53,514 nt of DNA from Bifidobacterium breve (GTDB lineage Bacteria > Actinomycetota > Actinomycetes > Nanopelagicales > Nanopelagicaceae), in assembly GCA_945860275.1 (NCBI GenBank), contig CAMAPN010000006.1, forward strand, positions 1 to 53,514, written 5' to 3'. The translations under genes were made by a program, and so were the position numbers. Positions 34,518 to 46,947 of the stretch are shown in pieces. A model generated the notes under the pieces. It was not told the origin of the DNA. It saw nothing but the letters and a program-made list of their open reading frames with translations, and did not search any database. The number at the start of each line of letters is the position of its first letter. Within the stretch, counting starts at the first letter, position 1.

Positions 34518-34557
34518 AAGAAAATCGCCCCAGTCGAGTGACTGGGGCGATTTTCTT
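34518..34557 (-). terminator. Intrinsic terminator downstream of the cold-shock gene
   Basis: 18-bp perfect inverted repeat with loop of four (core AATCGCCCCAGTC), followed on the minus strand by TTTTCTTTG. Placed 13 bases after the stop of the gene at 34571. It also overlaps the upstream region of ppx. Confidence 0.85.
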
Positions 34558-34570
34558 AAGGTCTAAGTAA

Positions 34571-34774
34571 TTACTTACCAATTACCTTGTCAGCTTGTGG
34601 ACCCTTTGGACCCTGAACGATTTCGAAATCGACTGCTTGACCTTCATTGAGGGTCTTGTAGCCATTACCGCCGATTGCTGAGTAGTGGACGAATACATCT
34701 TGGCCGCCACCATCTACTGCAATAAAACCGAAACCCTTTTCAGAGTTGAACCACTTCACTGTACCTGTTGCCAT
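34571..34774 (-). CDS. cspA: Cold-shock protein CspA family
   Basis: 67 residues: [15 protein letters not shown] carries RNP1 and DVFVHYSAI carries RNP2. RNA chaperone that unwinds structured mRNA. GAAGGAAG ribosome site four bases before ATG. TATAAC 11-20 bases upstream suggests a short leader. A hairpin (TTCGTCAG, 17-base loop, CTGACGAA at 34818-34850) lies further upstream. Confidence 0.95.
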   Translation of the reverse strand: MATGTVKWFNSEKGFGFIAVDGGGQDVFVHYSAIGGNGYKTLNEGQAVDFEIVQGPKGPQADKVIGK

Positions 34775-35079
34775 TGAACTTCCTTCGTTATAGAAAAGAA
34801 CGATCGAGAATTCCTCGTTCGTCAGTCTTCACCTGCTACAGCCTGACGAAACACCTACTGGCGAAACGGGCCCTGCAAAGAATCGGACTAGGAGAAGGGT
34901 ACCGCCCCACATGGCAGCTGATGAAATCGCAAAAAATACCGACCAGTAGCCAAAATTCCCCTTGGTGAAGTAGATTTTCGCCCTGTTTTACCTCGCATTA
35001 CCTGCATCACCTCTATGCGGGAGCGCGCTTGATGGACTGGGGAAGGTCACATCAGAGTGCACCTGCTCGGAGGTCTGTT
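34775..35079. other. Intergenic region between divergent cspA and DUF3145 gene
   Basis: 305 bases with no coding potential recognised. It holds the ribosome sites of both flanking genes and one 8-bp inverted repeat at 34818-34825 / 34843-34850. It may serve as control region for cspA. Confidence 0.5.
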
Positions 35080-35595
35080 ATGAATACGTCTGGCGTGAAG
35101 CCTGCTGCCAGAGTGAGCGGATGGGTAGAGATTTTCTCTGCGCCAAACTCGCTCCATTCCCATATTCAATGGTCCATTTCGCAAGCTCTCGATAGCGAGA
35201 TCTCGCTGCAGTGGAGTAGCCAGCCACTGGCCCCCGGAAGTGGACAATGTCGATTGCGCTTTACCGGTGAACCAGGGATCGCGGGCACACTTGCCCGGGC
35301 GCTCGCAGGATGGCATTACCTTCGTTTTGATATTAGTGAAGAGCCAAGTCGAGGATGCGATGGGTCACGGTATTTAGCTACTCCATCGCTTGGGTTATTC
35401 CATGGCTACGTTGGTGGAAGTGGAGATATCTATCTTTCCGAACATCGCGTTCGTGCTGTTCTCGATAGCGCCCTTCGCCAGGGGCGAGATGTTGAGAGCG
35501 CGCTCGAGGATGCGCTGGGAACGCCATGGGAGGAAGAGTTACAACGCTTTCGAATTGGACAAGAGGGAATGCGCTGGCTCAATGTTGCAGGATGA
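35080..35595 (+). CDS. DUF3145-family protein
   Basis: 171 residues. ARVSGWVEIFSAPNSLHSHIQWSI at the start (first part shown only by key residues W, E, A, P, H, W), then HYLRFDISEEPSRGCDGSR and a C-terminal EELQRFR...GMRWLNVAG. This matches the actinobacterial DUF3145 family, whose gene commonly sits next to the FAS operon. GGAGGT five bases before ATG 35080 fixes the start. Predicted soluble, no known function. It converges with accD (27 bases between stops). Confidence 0.75.
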   Translation: MNTSGVKPAARVSGWVEIFSAPNSLHSHIQWSISQALDSEISLQWSSQPLAPGSGQCRLRFTGEPGIAGTLARALAGWHYLRFDISEEPSRGCDGSRYLATPSLGLFHGYVGGSGDIYLSEHRVRAVLDSALRQGRDVESALEDALGTPWEEELQRFRIGQEGMRWLNVAG

Positions 35596-35621
35596 GTGAG
35601 ATTTAGGTGCGCAACAAGTAT

Positions 35622-37016
35622 TTAGAGCGGGATGTTGCTATGGTCCCCGCGACGGTGTGGAGCTGCTAGGAGAGCGTGCGCGATTGCACTACGCGAGCGT
35701 GTCGGTTCGATAATTTCATCAACTACGCCGATTTCAATCGCTCGAGCAACGCCTCCAGAAATTTTCTCATGCTCAGCTGCAAGTTCTAGTTCCATCGCTG
35801 CACGTTGATCATCAGGAAGATCGGCAAGAATCCTTCGATGGAGCACGCGAACGGCAGCAACCGCTCCCATGACAGCAACTTCTGCCGTGGGCCAGGCAAA
35901 AACCCGTGTCGCTCCGAGCGAGCGCGAATTCATTGCAATGTATGCACCGCCGTACGCCTTGCGAGTAATTAACGTGACGCGCGGAACGACCGCTTCGCTA
36001 AAGGCGTGGAGAAGTTTTGCGCCACGACGAACTACACCATCCCACTCTTGACCTACTCCCGGCAGGTAGCCAGGTACATCAACGACGACGACAAGTGGCA
36101 CGCCAAAGGCATCGCACATTCTGACAAAGCGCGCTGCTTTTTCGGCGGAAGATGAGTCAAGGCAACCACCTAGGCGCAGTGGATTATTCGCAACGACGCC
36201 AACGGTTCTGCCACCGAGTCTTCCCAACGTAGTAACGATATTTGGCGCCCATTTTGGATGGAGCTCTTGCAAGTCAGAATCACCATCGAGCAATCCTGTG
36301 ATGAGTGGATGTACATCGTATGCACGCTTATTGGATTCTGGAAGAAACGTTGCTAAATCGATATCGGAGGTATGTGCTTGTAACGCACCTTGATTTCCAA
36401 GCAGTCGAACCAGTCGTTGAATCGAAGCGAACGAGTCATCTTCGCTCTCTGCGACGATATGAACGACGCCACTTCGACGGCCGTGTGGCTCTGGCCCACC
36501 TAATCGCGCCATATCCACTGATTCGCCGGTGACGCTTCGGACCACATCAGGTCCAGTGACAAATATTCGACCTTCTGGTGCAAGCACGATTACATCGGTC
36601 AGCGCTGGACCGTATGCGCCACCACCTGCCGCTGGGCCAAGGACCAAAGAGAATTGTGGAATCTTGCCACTTGCTTGTGTAATCGCGTTGAATACCAAAC
36701 CAAATGCATGGAGTGATTTCACGCCTTCACGTAAGCGCGCACCACCAGAGTGCCAGATGCCAACGATCGGATTTTTATGTTTCATGGCATCGGCGTAAGC
36801 AGCAAGAATTACGTGCGCACCGCCCTCACCCATCGCACCACCTTGAATCGTTGCATCTGTTGCAAAGACTGTGACGCGGGTTCCTGAGACGTAGCCGTAC
36901 CCAGCAAGCATTCCCGAATCATCGCGTTCAGTTAGTGCGGTGAAAGTTCCAGAATCAAGTATTCGCTCGATGCGAAGTTGTGGGTCGCGCACATCTACTT
37001 GTGCTTGTTCGGTCAC
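35622..37016 (-). CDS. accD: Acyl-CoA carboxylase beta subunit (AccD/PccB-type carboxyltransferase)
   Basis: 464 residues, single-chain carboxyltransferase of the acetyl/propionyl-CoA carboxylase type. GGAMGEGGAHVI and SGGARLREGV form the CoA site, and FVTGPDVVRSVTGE plus the AYGGAYIAMNSRSLG crotonase-like motif are intact. It transfers CO2 from biotin to acyl-CoA to give malonyl- or methylmalonyl-CoA. GTG start. Last gene of the FAS operon, like AccD6 in mycobacteria. The biotin carboxylase subunit is not in the window. Confidence 0.9.
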   Translation of the reverse strand: MTEQAQVDVRDPQLRIERILDSGTFTALTERDDSGMLAGYGYVSGTRVTVFATDATIQGGAMGEGGAHVILAAYADAMKHKNPIVGIWHSGGARLREGVKSLHAFGLVFNAITQASGKIPQFSLVLGPAAGGGAYGPALTDVIVLAPEGRIFVTGPDVVRSVTGESVDMARLGGPEPHGRRSGVVHIVAESEDDSFASIQRLVRLLGNQGALQAHTSDIDLATFLPESNKRAYDVHPLITGLLDGDSDLQELHPKWAPNIVTTLGRLGGRTVGVVANNPLRLGGCLDSSSAEKAARFVRMCDAFGVPLVVVVDVPGYLPGVGQEWDGVVRRGAKLLHAFSEAVVPRVTLITRKAYGGAYIAMNSRSLGATRVFAWPTAEVAVMGAVAAVRVLHRRILADLPDDQRAAMELELAAEHEKISGGVARAIEIGVVDEIIEPTRSRSAIAHALLAAPHRRGDHSNIPL

Positions 37017-37022
37017 TAATGC

Positions 37023-38267
37023 CTACTTACCCTCAAAAGAAGTGAAGAGCAAAGCCACGTTGTGTCCACCAAATCCAAAGGAGTTATTGAGCGCCGAAAT
37101 CTTTCCGCTTGGCAATGGTCGTGGTTCATCTCGAACAATATCGAGAGTGATCTTTTCATCGAGATTCTCGATATTTATTGTCGGTGGCGCCAGTCGATGA
37201 TGAAGTGCGAGCACTGCAAAAATTGATTCAAGCGCTCCAGCACCACCAAGAAGATGTCCAGTCATCGATTTGGTAGCAGAGATAGCAACGTGTGCTGCAT
37301 CTGAACCCAGAGCATGTGCGATTGCGCCAGCTTCTGCAACGTCTCCTGCAGGAGTTGATGTTGCATGTGCATTGAGATGGACGATAGAGGCCGGGGATAT
37401 TCCTGACGATTCAATTGCTTCTTTGATGGCTCTGGTTGCGCCGGTTCCTTCTGGGTCTGGCGCTGCGATGTGGAATCCATCTGACGATAAGCCTTGTCCA
37501 ACAACTTCACCGTATATTTGAGCGTTGCGCGCTTGTGCATGTTCGAGCAGTTCTAGAACTAAAACGCCAGCGCCTTCGCCAAGGACGAAGCCATCGCGAC
37601 CCTGATCGTAGGGACGTGATGCACGCTCTGGATCATCATTGCGAGTGGAGAGCGCTTTCATGTTCGCAAAGCCAGCCATCGGTAGTGGGTGAATTGCAGC
37701 TTCTGTCCCGCCAGCCACTACAACGTCTGCTCGGCCATTGCGAATCATTTCAAAGGCATACCCAACTGCTTCAGCTCCTGAAGCGCACGCGCTTACTGGG
37801 GTATGTACTCCCGCTCGAGCACCTAATTCGATTCCAACATATGCAGCAGGCCCATTTGGCATCAACATAGGAACGGTGTGTGGTGATACTTGCCGCGCAC
37901 CCTTTTCTTTTAACACGTCGTATGCGCCTAATAAGGTGAGCACTCCACCGATGCCAGATGCGATTACAACTCCAAGGCGCTCATTGGCAACTTTTGGTTC
38001 GCCAGCATCGCGCCACGCTTCGCGGGATGCAATCAGAGCAAACTGCTCTGATCGATCAAGCTTGCGCATCTCTACGCGATCCATTAACTCGCTTGGCTCA
38101 GTCGCAACTGGAGCTGCAATCTTTGCGGGAATATCAGCTGGCCAATCAGCAGGCAAATGGCGAACACCACTCTTACCCTGCAAGAGCGCGCTCCAAGTGG
38201 AGGCGACATCATGCCCTAATGGAGAGAGCGCCCCTAAACCTGTGATGACTACCCGACGTTCTGACAT
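37023..38267 (-). CDS. fabF: 3-oxoacyl-ACP synthase II
   Basis: 414 residues. Thiolase fold with Cys nucleophile in SACASGAEAVG near residue 165, His in NAHATSTPAGD and in KSMTGHLLGGAG, C-terminal NNSFGFGGHN. Elongates acyl-ACP in fatty acid synthesis. Six bases upstream of accD and eight bases after acpP. Confidence 0.95.
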   Translation of the reverse strand: MSERRVVITGLGALSPLGHDVASTWSALLQGKSGVRHLPADWPADIPAKIAAPVATEPSELMDRVEMRKLDRSEQFALIASREAWRDAGEPKVANERLGVVIASGIGGVLTLLGAYDVLKEKGARQVSPHTVPMLMPNGPAAYVGIELGARAGVHTPVSACASGAEAVGYAFEMIRNGRADVVVAGGTEAAIHPLPMAGFANMKALSTRNDDPERASRPYDQGRDGFVLGEGAGVLVLELLEHAQARNAQIYGEVVGQGLSSDGFHIAAPDPEGTGATRAIKEAIESSGISPASIVHLNAHATSTPAGDVAEAGAIAHALGSDAAHVAISATKSMTGHLLGGAGALESIFAVLALHHRLAPPTINIENLDEKITLDIVRDEPRPLPSGKISALNNSFGFGGHNVALLFTSFEGK

Positions 38268-38275
38268 TACGTTAC

Positions 38276-38524
38276 TTACGATGCAGCGCTGACGATGAAG
38301 TTAACAGCATCTCCGACAGTGGCCATCTTTGTCACTTCATCATCAGGAATCTTGATGCCAAAACGCTCTTCAGCAGCAACGACAACTTCGACCATACTCA
38401 GTGAATCAACATCTAGATCATCAGTGAAGCTTTTTCCCATTTCAATTTCGCTCGGTGCGACTCCAGCGACCTCTTCTACAATCTCGCGAATTCCTGCGAG
38501 TACCTCATTCTCGGTTAGTGCCAT
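38276..38524 (-). CDS. acpP: Acyl carrier protein
   Basis: 82 residues, acidic, with the phosphopantetheine Ser in DLDVDSLSMVEVV near residue 41. Shuttles acyl chains among FabD, FabH and FabF. AAGGGAT lies upstream of ATG. Confidence 0.97.
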   Translation of the reverse strand: MALTENEVLAGIREIVEEVAGVAPSEIEMGKSFTDDLDVDSLSMVEVVVAAEERFGIKIPDDEVTKMATVGDAVNFIVSAAS

Positions 38525-38559
38525 TTCTGCTATCCCTTCTTTTGTTTTCTCTCGTGGAA

Positions 38560-39561
38560 CTACGGTAGTTGAACAACTTGGGCGGCATAGACAAGACCCG
38601 CACCAAAACCAATAAGGAGCGCGGTATCACCACTTTTAATCGCACCTTCTTGATAAAGCGCATCCATCGCCAGCGGAATCGACGCGGCAGAGGTATTGCC
38701 AGAGTTGCGAATATCTCGAGCAATTGCAACGCGCTCAGGCAGATTCATTGCCTTTGCCATTGCATCGATTATTCTCTCGTTGGCTTGATGGGGAATAAAT
38801 GCATCAAGTTGCTCAGCGGAGATTCCCGCTGCCGAGAGCGCCTCGAGGGCAACAGGTGCCATTTGGTACACCGCCCAACGAAAGACAGCCTGGCCCTGCA
38901 TTTTGATGTCCGGCCAACCAATTGAATCGGGATCGCGAAGATCAACCCACGATGGTTCCATCATGATTGCTTCGCGAGCAGTGGCGTCCGATCCCCAAAT
39001 CATCGGGCCAATCCCAGGAGTATCCGAAGGACCGATGATTACGGCACCAGCACCATCTGCGAAGATGAAAGCGGTTCCTCGATCTGCAGGGTCAGTAAAG
39101 TCAGAGAGTTTTTCTACTCCCACGAGGAGCACATATTCGGCAGTTCCAGCGCGGACAAGATCGCTTGCAATTCCCACGCCATAACAAAAACCCGCACATG
39201 CCGCCGAAATATCAAAGGCAGGCACTTTTGGCGCCCCTAATTGAAGAGCGATATCTGTTGCTGCACTTGGCGTTTGGAACGGATAGGTGACGGTGGCACA
39301 GATGACTGCACCAAGTTGCTCTGCCGAAATGCCAGCCCGTTCGAGGGCGCTTTTTGCAGCAGCGACAGACATACTGACGACGCTCTCATCATCGCTAGCA
39401 ATGCGCCGTGCGTGAATTCCACTTCGTTCTTTGATCCATTCATCGCTCGAATCAATTGCCGCAATAATTTCGCTATTCGGGACGCTTCGTCGAGGACGAT
39501 AGACACCAACGCTCATGATTTTTGAGTGTCGCTCCGGCGAAGGAGATTTAATCGCGACCAT
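38560..39561 (-). CDS. fabH: 3-oxoacyl-ACP synthase III
   Basis: 333 residues. Cys nucleophile in DISAACAGFCYGVG, His in FIPHQANERI, Asn in NSGNTSAASIPLA. Starts fatty acid chains from acyl-CoA and malonyl-ACP. ATG 39561 overlaps the fabD stop (TGATG). A 15-residue N-terminal extension precedes the usual start at MSVGVYRPRR. Confidence 0.93.
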   Translation of the reverse strand: MVAIKSPSPERHSKIMSVGVYRPRRSVPNSEIIAAIDSSDEWIKERSGIHARRIASDDESVVSMSVAAAKSALERAGISAEQLGAVICATVTYPFQTPSAATDIALQLGAPKVPAFDISAACAGFCYGVGIASDLVRAGTAEYVLLVGVEKLSDFTDPADRGTAFIFADGAGAVIIGPSDTPGIGPMIWGSDATAREAIMMEPSWVDLRDPDSIGWPDIKMQGQAVFRWAVYQMAPVALEALSAAGISAEQLDAFIPHQANERIIDAMAKAMNLPERVAIARDIRNSGNTSAASIPLAMDALYQEGAIKSGDTALLIGFGAGLVYAAQVVQLP

Positions 39562-40748
39562 CAATGCGCTCCTTGCCCGTGTGGGTGTAACCGAGCGATT
39601 GGCTGGCCGGGTGCAACTGGATCGCCATCTTCAACCATGAATTCAATCACTATGCCGCCGTGATCTGAGAGTAAATCAACGCTCTCTTGTCGATTAGAAA
39701 CTCTGCCGATAATTCGTCCAGCGCTGACTTCATCACCAATCTGAATATCGGTGTGCGTGAATTTGCCAGAAAAGGGCGCAACAATCATGCGCCACGTTGG
39801 ATTATCACTGAGCTCACTTGGGAATCCATGTCGTGCGATGATATCCATCGCAGCAGGAATATCCTCTGGTGTCTTGAGCGCTAACGTTTCAACACCAGGT
39901 AACGCTCGCTTGATGAGGCCAACCAAGGTGCCTGCAGGTGGAACTTCGATAACGGCAGTAACTCCTAATTCGCTCATGCTCTTCATACATAAATCCCAGC
40001 GCACGGGTTGAGAGATTTGCGAAACCATGCGATCGAGAATCTCGCGCCCTGAATGGACTACAGCGCCATCCGCGTTGGAGAGGACTTTGGTCCGCGGATC
40101 ACGCACGGTGACCGAGCGCGCCAGTTGGGCCAGACGTGCGTGGGCGCTCTCCATATAAAAGGTATGAAATGCACCTGCTACCGCCAGTGGTCGAACTCGA
40201 ACACCTTCGGGCGGGTTGGCTTCCAGGGCCTGTAAATTCTCGAGTAAGCCAGCAGCAACTATTTGGCCGGCCCCATTTTCATTCGCCGCAATCAAGTGGT
40301 GCTTATTAATAGCCTCGATAACTACCTCGCGCTCGCCGCCCAGAAGCGCTGACATTCCACTGGTCACGAGGGCCGATGCCTGCGCCATTGCTAAACCACG
40401 TTCTCGCACCAAGACCATCGCCGACTCTGCAGTAATCGCGCGCGCACCTGCTGCTGCGGTGAACTCACCGACCGAATGCCCAGCGACAACGCCGACTTTT
40501 CCGAAGGCATCAGATGGATGGGGAAATAGCGAAAGTGCGCCAAGCAATCCTGCTGAAACGAGAAGGGGTTGAGCATTCTCGGTCGCCTTTATTTCTTCAC
40601 TATCAGCGGTGGTACCGAGATGGAGGAGATCTACCCCTGCCACCGCGCCCCACCAGGTGAGAAGATCTTTCGCTCGCGGAAGTTCAAGCCAGGGGGTGAG
40701 GAACCCAGGGGTTTGCGCCCCCTGCCCGGGAGCTACGAGTGCGAGCAT
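39561..40748 (-). CDS. fabD: Malonyl-CoA:ACP transacylase fused to a biotinyl/lipoyl-like domain
   Basis: 395 residues; standard FabD is about 300. Residues 1-300 are the acyltransferase, with LVAPGQGAQ, Ser in AGHSVGEFTAA, Arg in LVRERG and His in AGAFHTFYM. After a linker, residues about 316-395 form an all-beta module with IVAPFSGKF, IQIGDEVSAG, IIGRV and EDGDPVAPGQPIARLHP, the pattern of biotinyl/lipoyl (BCCP) barrels. The hairpin that should carry the biotinylated Lys reads SNRQESVDLL, with no Lys. FabD loads malonyl groups on ACP. ATG 40748 with TACCCT six bases upstream. Confidence 0.9.
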   Translation of the reverse strand: MLALVAPGQGAQTPGFLTPWLELPRAKDLLTWWGAVAGVDLLHLGTTADSEEIKATENAQPLLVSAGLLGALSLFPHPSDAFGKVGVVAGHSVGEFTAAAGARAITAESAMVLVRERGLAMAQASALVTSGMSALLGGEREVVIEAINKHHLIAANENGAGQIVAAGLLENLQALEANPPEGVRVRPLAVAGAFHTFYMESAHARLAQLARSVTVRDPRTKVLSNADGAVVHSGREILDRMVSQISQPVRWDLCMKSMSELGVTAVIEVPPAGTLVGLIKRALPGVETLALKTPEDIPAAMDIIARHGFPSELSDNPTWRMIVAPFSGKFTHTDIQIGDEVSAGRIIGRVSNRQESVDLLSDHGGIVIEFMVEDGDPVAPGQPIARLHPHGQGAH

Positions 40749-40754
40749 TGGTTC

Positions 40755-40760
40755 AGGGTA
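40755..40760 (-). promoter_or_regulatory. -10 hexamer TACCCT of the FAS operon
   Basis: TACCCT, six bases, ATG of fabD at 40748, indicating a leaderless operon transcript. Confidence 0.5.
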
Positions 40761-40774
40761 AAGGGTGAAATCGG

Positions 40775-40836
40775 TTACTACGGAGTAATTCGTTGGGTTT
40801 TTTCAGTTACTGCTCGGTAACATAGCTATCGATAGC
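40775..40836. promoter_or_regulatory. Three palindromes between fabD and etfB (candidate operators)
   Basis: TTACT-4-AGTAA (40775-40788), GTTAC-6-GTAAC (40806-40821), and GCTATCGATAGC (40825-40836). The first two share the arm pattern TTACT..GTAA and are 32 bp apart centre to centre, about three helical turns. They lie just upstream of the fabD -10, a usual place for a TetR-type FAS regulator; no regulator gene is in the window. Confidence 0.5.
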
Positions 40837-40896
40837 CATCGAGCGCCGAAGCAGCATCCTTTCGGTTCTCCAAAATGTCAGCGCTGGGAGAAATTC

Positions 40897-41694
40897 GTGA
40901 AGATTCTTGTCTGTGTAAAGCAAGTGCCTGATTCATGGGCGGAGAAGAAACTCTCGCCTGCCAAAGTGCTCGATCGGGAGAGCGCCGATGCGGTACTCAA
41001 TGATCTTGATGAGTACGCCGTGGAAGAGGCGCTGCGCATCGTTGAAGCAAACGGTGGCGCTGAAGCGGGGCATACCATCACACTTCTTTCCATGGGGCCA
41101 GAGCGCGCGCAAGAAGCGCTCCGCAAAGGATTATCAATGGGCGCTGACGCTGCGCTTCATATTCATGATGGCGCGCTCGCCGGATCCGATGCGTTAAGTA
41201 CCTCTCGAGTTCTCGCTGAAGCAATTAAAAAAGAACAGCCTGATTTGATTCTCACCGGAACGGAATCCACTGATGCGCGAATGAGCGTGATTCCATCGAT
41301 GATCTCGGAACGACTCGAATTGCCACACCTTTCCTTTGCAGGCGACGTTCAGGTAGATATCAGCGCCGGCAAAGTCGTAACAAAGCGAATGACTGACGAA
41401 GGCGTTGAAGCAATGGAAGCTCCATTGCCAGCTATCGTCACGGTGATCGAGAAAATTAATGAACCTCGGTATCCATCATTCAAAGGAATCATGGCTGCAA
41501 AGAAGAAGCCCATCACACAGATGAGCCTTGCAGATCTCGGTATTGCTCCCAATGAAGTGGGAACCGGTGGCGCATGGAGTGAAGTGAAAGATTTCGCACT
41601 TGCCCCAGCCCGCGGCGCGGGAGTAAAAGTTGTCGATGAAGGAAGTGCTGGCAGCGCGCTAGTTGAATTTCTGGCAGAAAAGAGGTTGATCTGA
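40897..41694 (+). CDS. etfB: Electron transfer flavoprotein beta subunit
   Basis: 265 residues. KILVCVKQVPDSWAE start, ALNDLDEYAVEEALR-like region, GADAALHIHD and the AMP-binding TGTESTDARMSVIPSMI. Pairs with EtfA to pass electrons from acyl-CoA dehydrogenases to the membrane. GTG start preceded by GGGAG. Stop overlaps etfA ATG. The dehydrogenase and quinone oxidoreductase partners are not in the window. Confidence 0.93.
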   Translation: MKILVCVKQVPDSWAEKKLSPAKVLDRESADAVLNDLDEYAVEEALRIVEANGGAEAGHTITLLSMGPERAQEALRKGLSMGADAALHIHDGALAGSDALSTSRVLAEAIKKEQPDLILTGTESTDARMSVIPSMISERLELPHLSFAGDVQVDISAGKVVTKRMTDEGVEAMEAPLPAIVTVIEKINEPRYPSFKGIMAAKKKPITQMSLADLGIAPNEVGTGGAWSEVKDFALAPARGAGVKVVDEGSAGSALVEFLAEKRLI

Positions 41695-42638
41695 TGAGTA
41701 AAGTTTTTGTTTTTGTCGATCACACCAATGGAGCGGTTGCAAAGACTGCTTCTGAGTTATTGACTCTTGCGCGTTCTATTGGCCAGGCTCATGCAGTAAT
41801 TGCGGGTACTTCAAGTGACCTCGATGCTGCCGTTCCCGTGCTCAATAAATTTGGCGCGAGCTCAATCACGCTCTTGGAATCAGGTGAGATCAATAATCAC
41901 CCAAGCTCTGCAATTGCTATTGCGCTGGCTGATCTTGCGAAATCACAGGGAGCAAAGGTAATTCTCCTGCCATCTACTGCGCGCGGAAAAGAGATTGCTG
42001 GCCGGTTGGCGGTTCGTCTCGAGTCAGGCATCATCACCGATGCAATTGCGTTAACCCCTGAACTTGTAAGCACGCAATCAGTATTCGGGGGTTCGACGCT
42101 CGTGCATTCGCAGATCGTAAAAGGAATTCCTGTGATTACCATCCGCCCGAATGCTATTGAGCCCGTTGAGGCGGCAGGTAGCGCAGCAATTGAGAAGGTA
42201 GCAGTTGCTGCAATCATCACAGCAAAGATCACCTCGCGCGAACCTGCAGTCCGCGGTGCACGTCCAGAACTTTCAGAGGCGAACATCATCGTTTCTGGCG
42301 GTCGCGGCACCGATGGAAATTTCGCACCAATCGAAGAGTTGGCAGATGCGTTAGGTGGCGCTGTTGGCGCATCACGCGCTGCTACCGATGCAGGGTGGTA
42401 CCCACATTCACATCAAGTGGGTCAAACAGGAAAGACAGTTAGTCCAGCGCTCTATGTTGCCTGCGGCATCTCTGGTGCGATTCAACACCGCGCTGGCATG
42501 CAAACAAGCAAGACCATTGTTGTTGTAAATAAAGACCCAGAAGCGCCAATCTTTGATATCGCTGATTTCGGCGTAGTAGGCGATCTCTTTGCTGTCGCGC
42601 CACAAGCCACGGCGGGAATTAAGGCGCGAAAAGGCTGA
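41694..42638 (+). CDS. etfA: Electron transfer flavoprotein alpha subunit
   Basis: 314 residues. C-terminal FAD-binding half with VSGGRGTDGNFAPIEELADALG, GASRAATDAGW, QVGQTGKTVSP and IQHRAGMQTS. Forms the heterodimer with EtfB, overlapping by four bases. Confidence 0.93.
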   Translation: MSKVFVFVDHTNGAVAKTASELLTLARSIGQAHAVIAGTSSDLDAAVPVLNKFGASSITLLESGEINNHPSSAIAIALADLAKSQGAKVILLPSTARGKEIAGRLAVRLESGIITDAIALTPELVSTQSVFGGSTLVHSQIVKGIPVITIRPNAIEPVEAAGSAAIEKVAVAAIITAKITSREPAVRGARPELSEANIIVSGGRGTDGNFAPIEELADALGGAVGASRAATDAGWYPHSHQVGQTGKTVSPALYVACGISGAIQHRAGMQTSKTIVVVNKDPEAPIFDIADFGVVGDLFAVAPQATAGIKARKG

Positions 42639-42653
42639 TTTCACTGTGCACCC

Positions 42654-42659
42654 TAGAAT
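42654..42659 (+). promoter_or_regulatory. -10 hexamer TAGAAT of a leaderless promoter
   Basis: TAGAAT, six bases, GTG at 42666. Confidence 0.5.
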
Positions 42660-42665
42660 TAAGGG

Positions 42666-43825
42666 GTGAGTTCTCAAGTGGCCTATCTCGATAACGCCGC
42701 GACAACAGCGATGTTGCCGGAGGCCCTCGAAGTCATGTATCGCGAGGCTGTCAATGTGGGAAATGCTTCGAGCCTGCATGGCGCCGGTCGACGTGCGCGA
42801 CGAGTTGTTGAAGAATCCCGCGAGAAATTAGCAGCGGCAGTGGGAGCTAAACCGCAGGAAATTATCTTCACCGCTTCTGGAACTGAAGCAAATAACCTTG
42901 CCGTCAAAGGAATGTTCTGGAATGCGGGAGCAACCAAGCGCGCAATCCTTTCGTCACCAATCGAGCATCATGCGATTCTTGATCCATTGGAATGGTTAGA
43001 GCGCGAACATAACGTCACACTCCACTTAGCAGATGTTGATGGCGATGGCAGAACCAAAGTGGAGAGCGTTGCGCAATTGCTAAGTGAGCACGAAAACGAG
43101 ATCTCATTTGTCACGGTGATGCACTCCAACAATGAGGTAGGCGCACTACAACCGGTCGAGGAGATTGCTGCGATATCTCGCGAGTACAAGATTCCCATTC
43201 ACTCTGATGCGGTACAAAGTTTCGGTAAAGTGCCATTGGATTTTGCCAAACTAGGCGTAAATGCAATGACCATCAGTGGTCATAAAATTGGTGGCCCACT
43301 TGGCGTAGCAGCGCTCGTTGCAAAGAAGGAACTTGAGTTAACTCCCTTACTTCATGGCGGTGGTCAAGAGCGCGATGTGCGTAGCGGCACATTACATACT
43401 CCAGCGATTGCAGCGTTTGCTACTGCAGCAGAATTATCGCACCAACGATTGCTCGCAAATGCAGACCACATTAAGGCGCTACGTGAACGTTTGATCCGAG
43501 GCGTAACCACTGCCGTTGCAGATGTTCGCCTCAATGGTGGAGCGAGCACGCTCCCTGGAATCGCTCACTTTACCTTTGCGGGAGCAGAGGGAGATGCGCT
43601 CTTATTGCTACTCGATGCCCAAGGGGTGCAATGTTCCACGGGTTCAGCATGTAGCGCAGGAATAGCTCAACCCAGCCATGTATTGATTGCCATGGGTATG
43701 GCTCCAAAAGTTGCGCGATCATCGATTCGCTTCTCGATTGGGACCACAACTACTGAGCAAGAAATTGATAAGACTATTTCAGTAATTAATGAGGTAGTTA
43801 CTAGGGCACGGGCTGCGGGTGTGCG

Positions 43826-43829
<4 letters not shown>
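42666..43829 (+). CDS. Cysteine desulfurase, NifS/IscS family
   Basis: 387 residues. PLP Lys in SGHKIGGPLG, catalytic Cys in CSTGSACSAG near residue 325, N-terminal VAYLDNAATTAMLP. Provides sulfur for Fe-S clusters and tRNA thiolation. GTG start, leaderless. Followed at once by mnmA (stop overlaps ATG), so the sulfur is probably used for 2-thiouridine. Confidence 0.93.
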
Positions 43830-46938
<3,109 letters not shown>

Positions 46939-46947
46939 GATGAGTCC

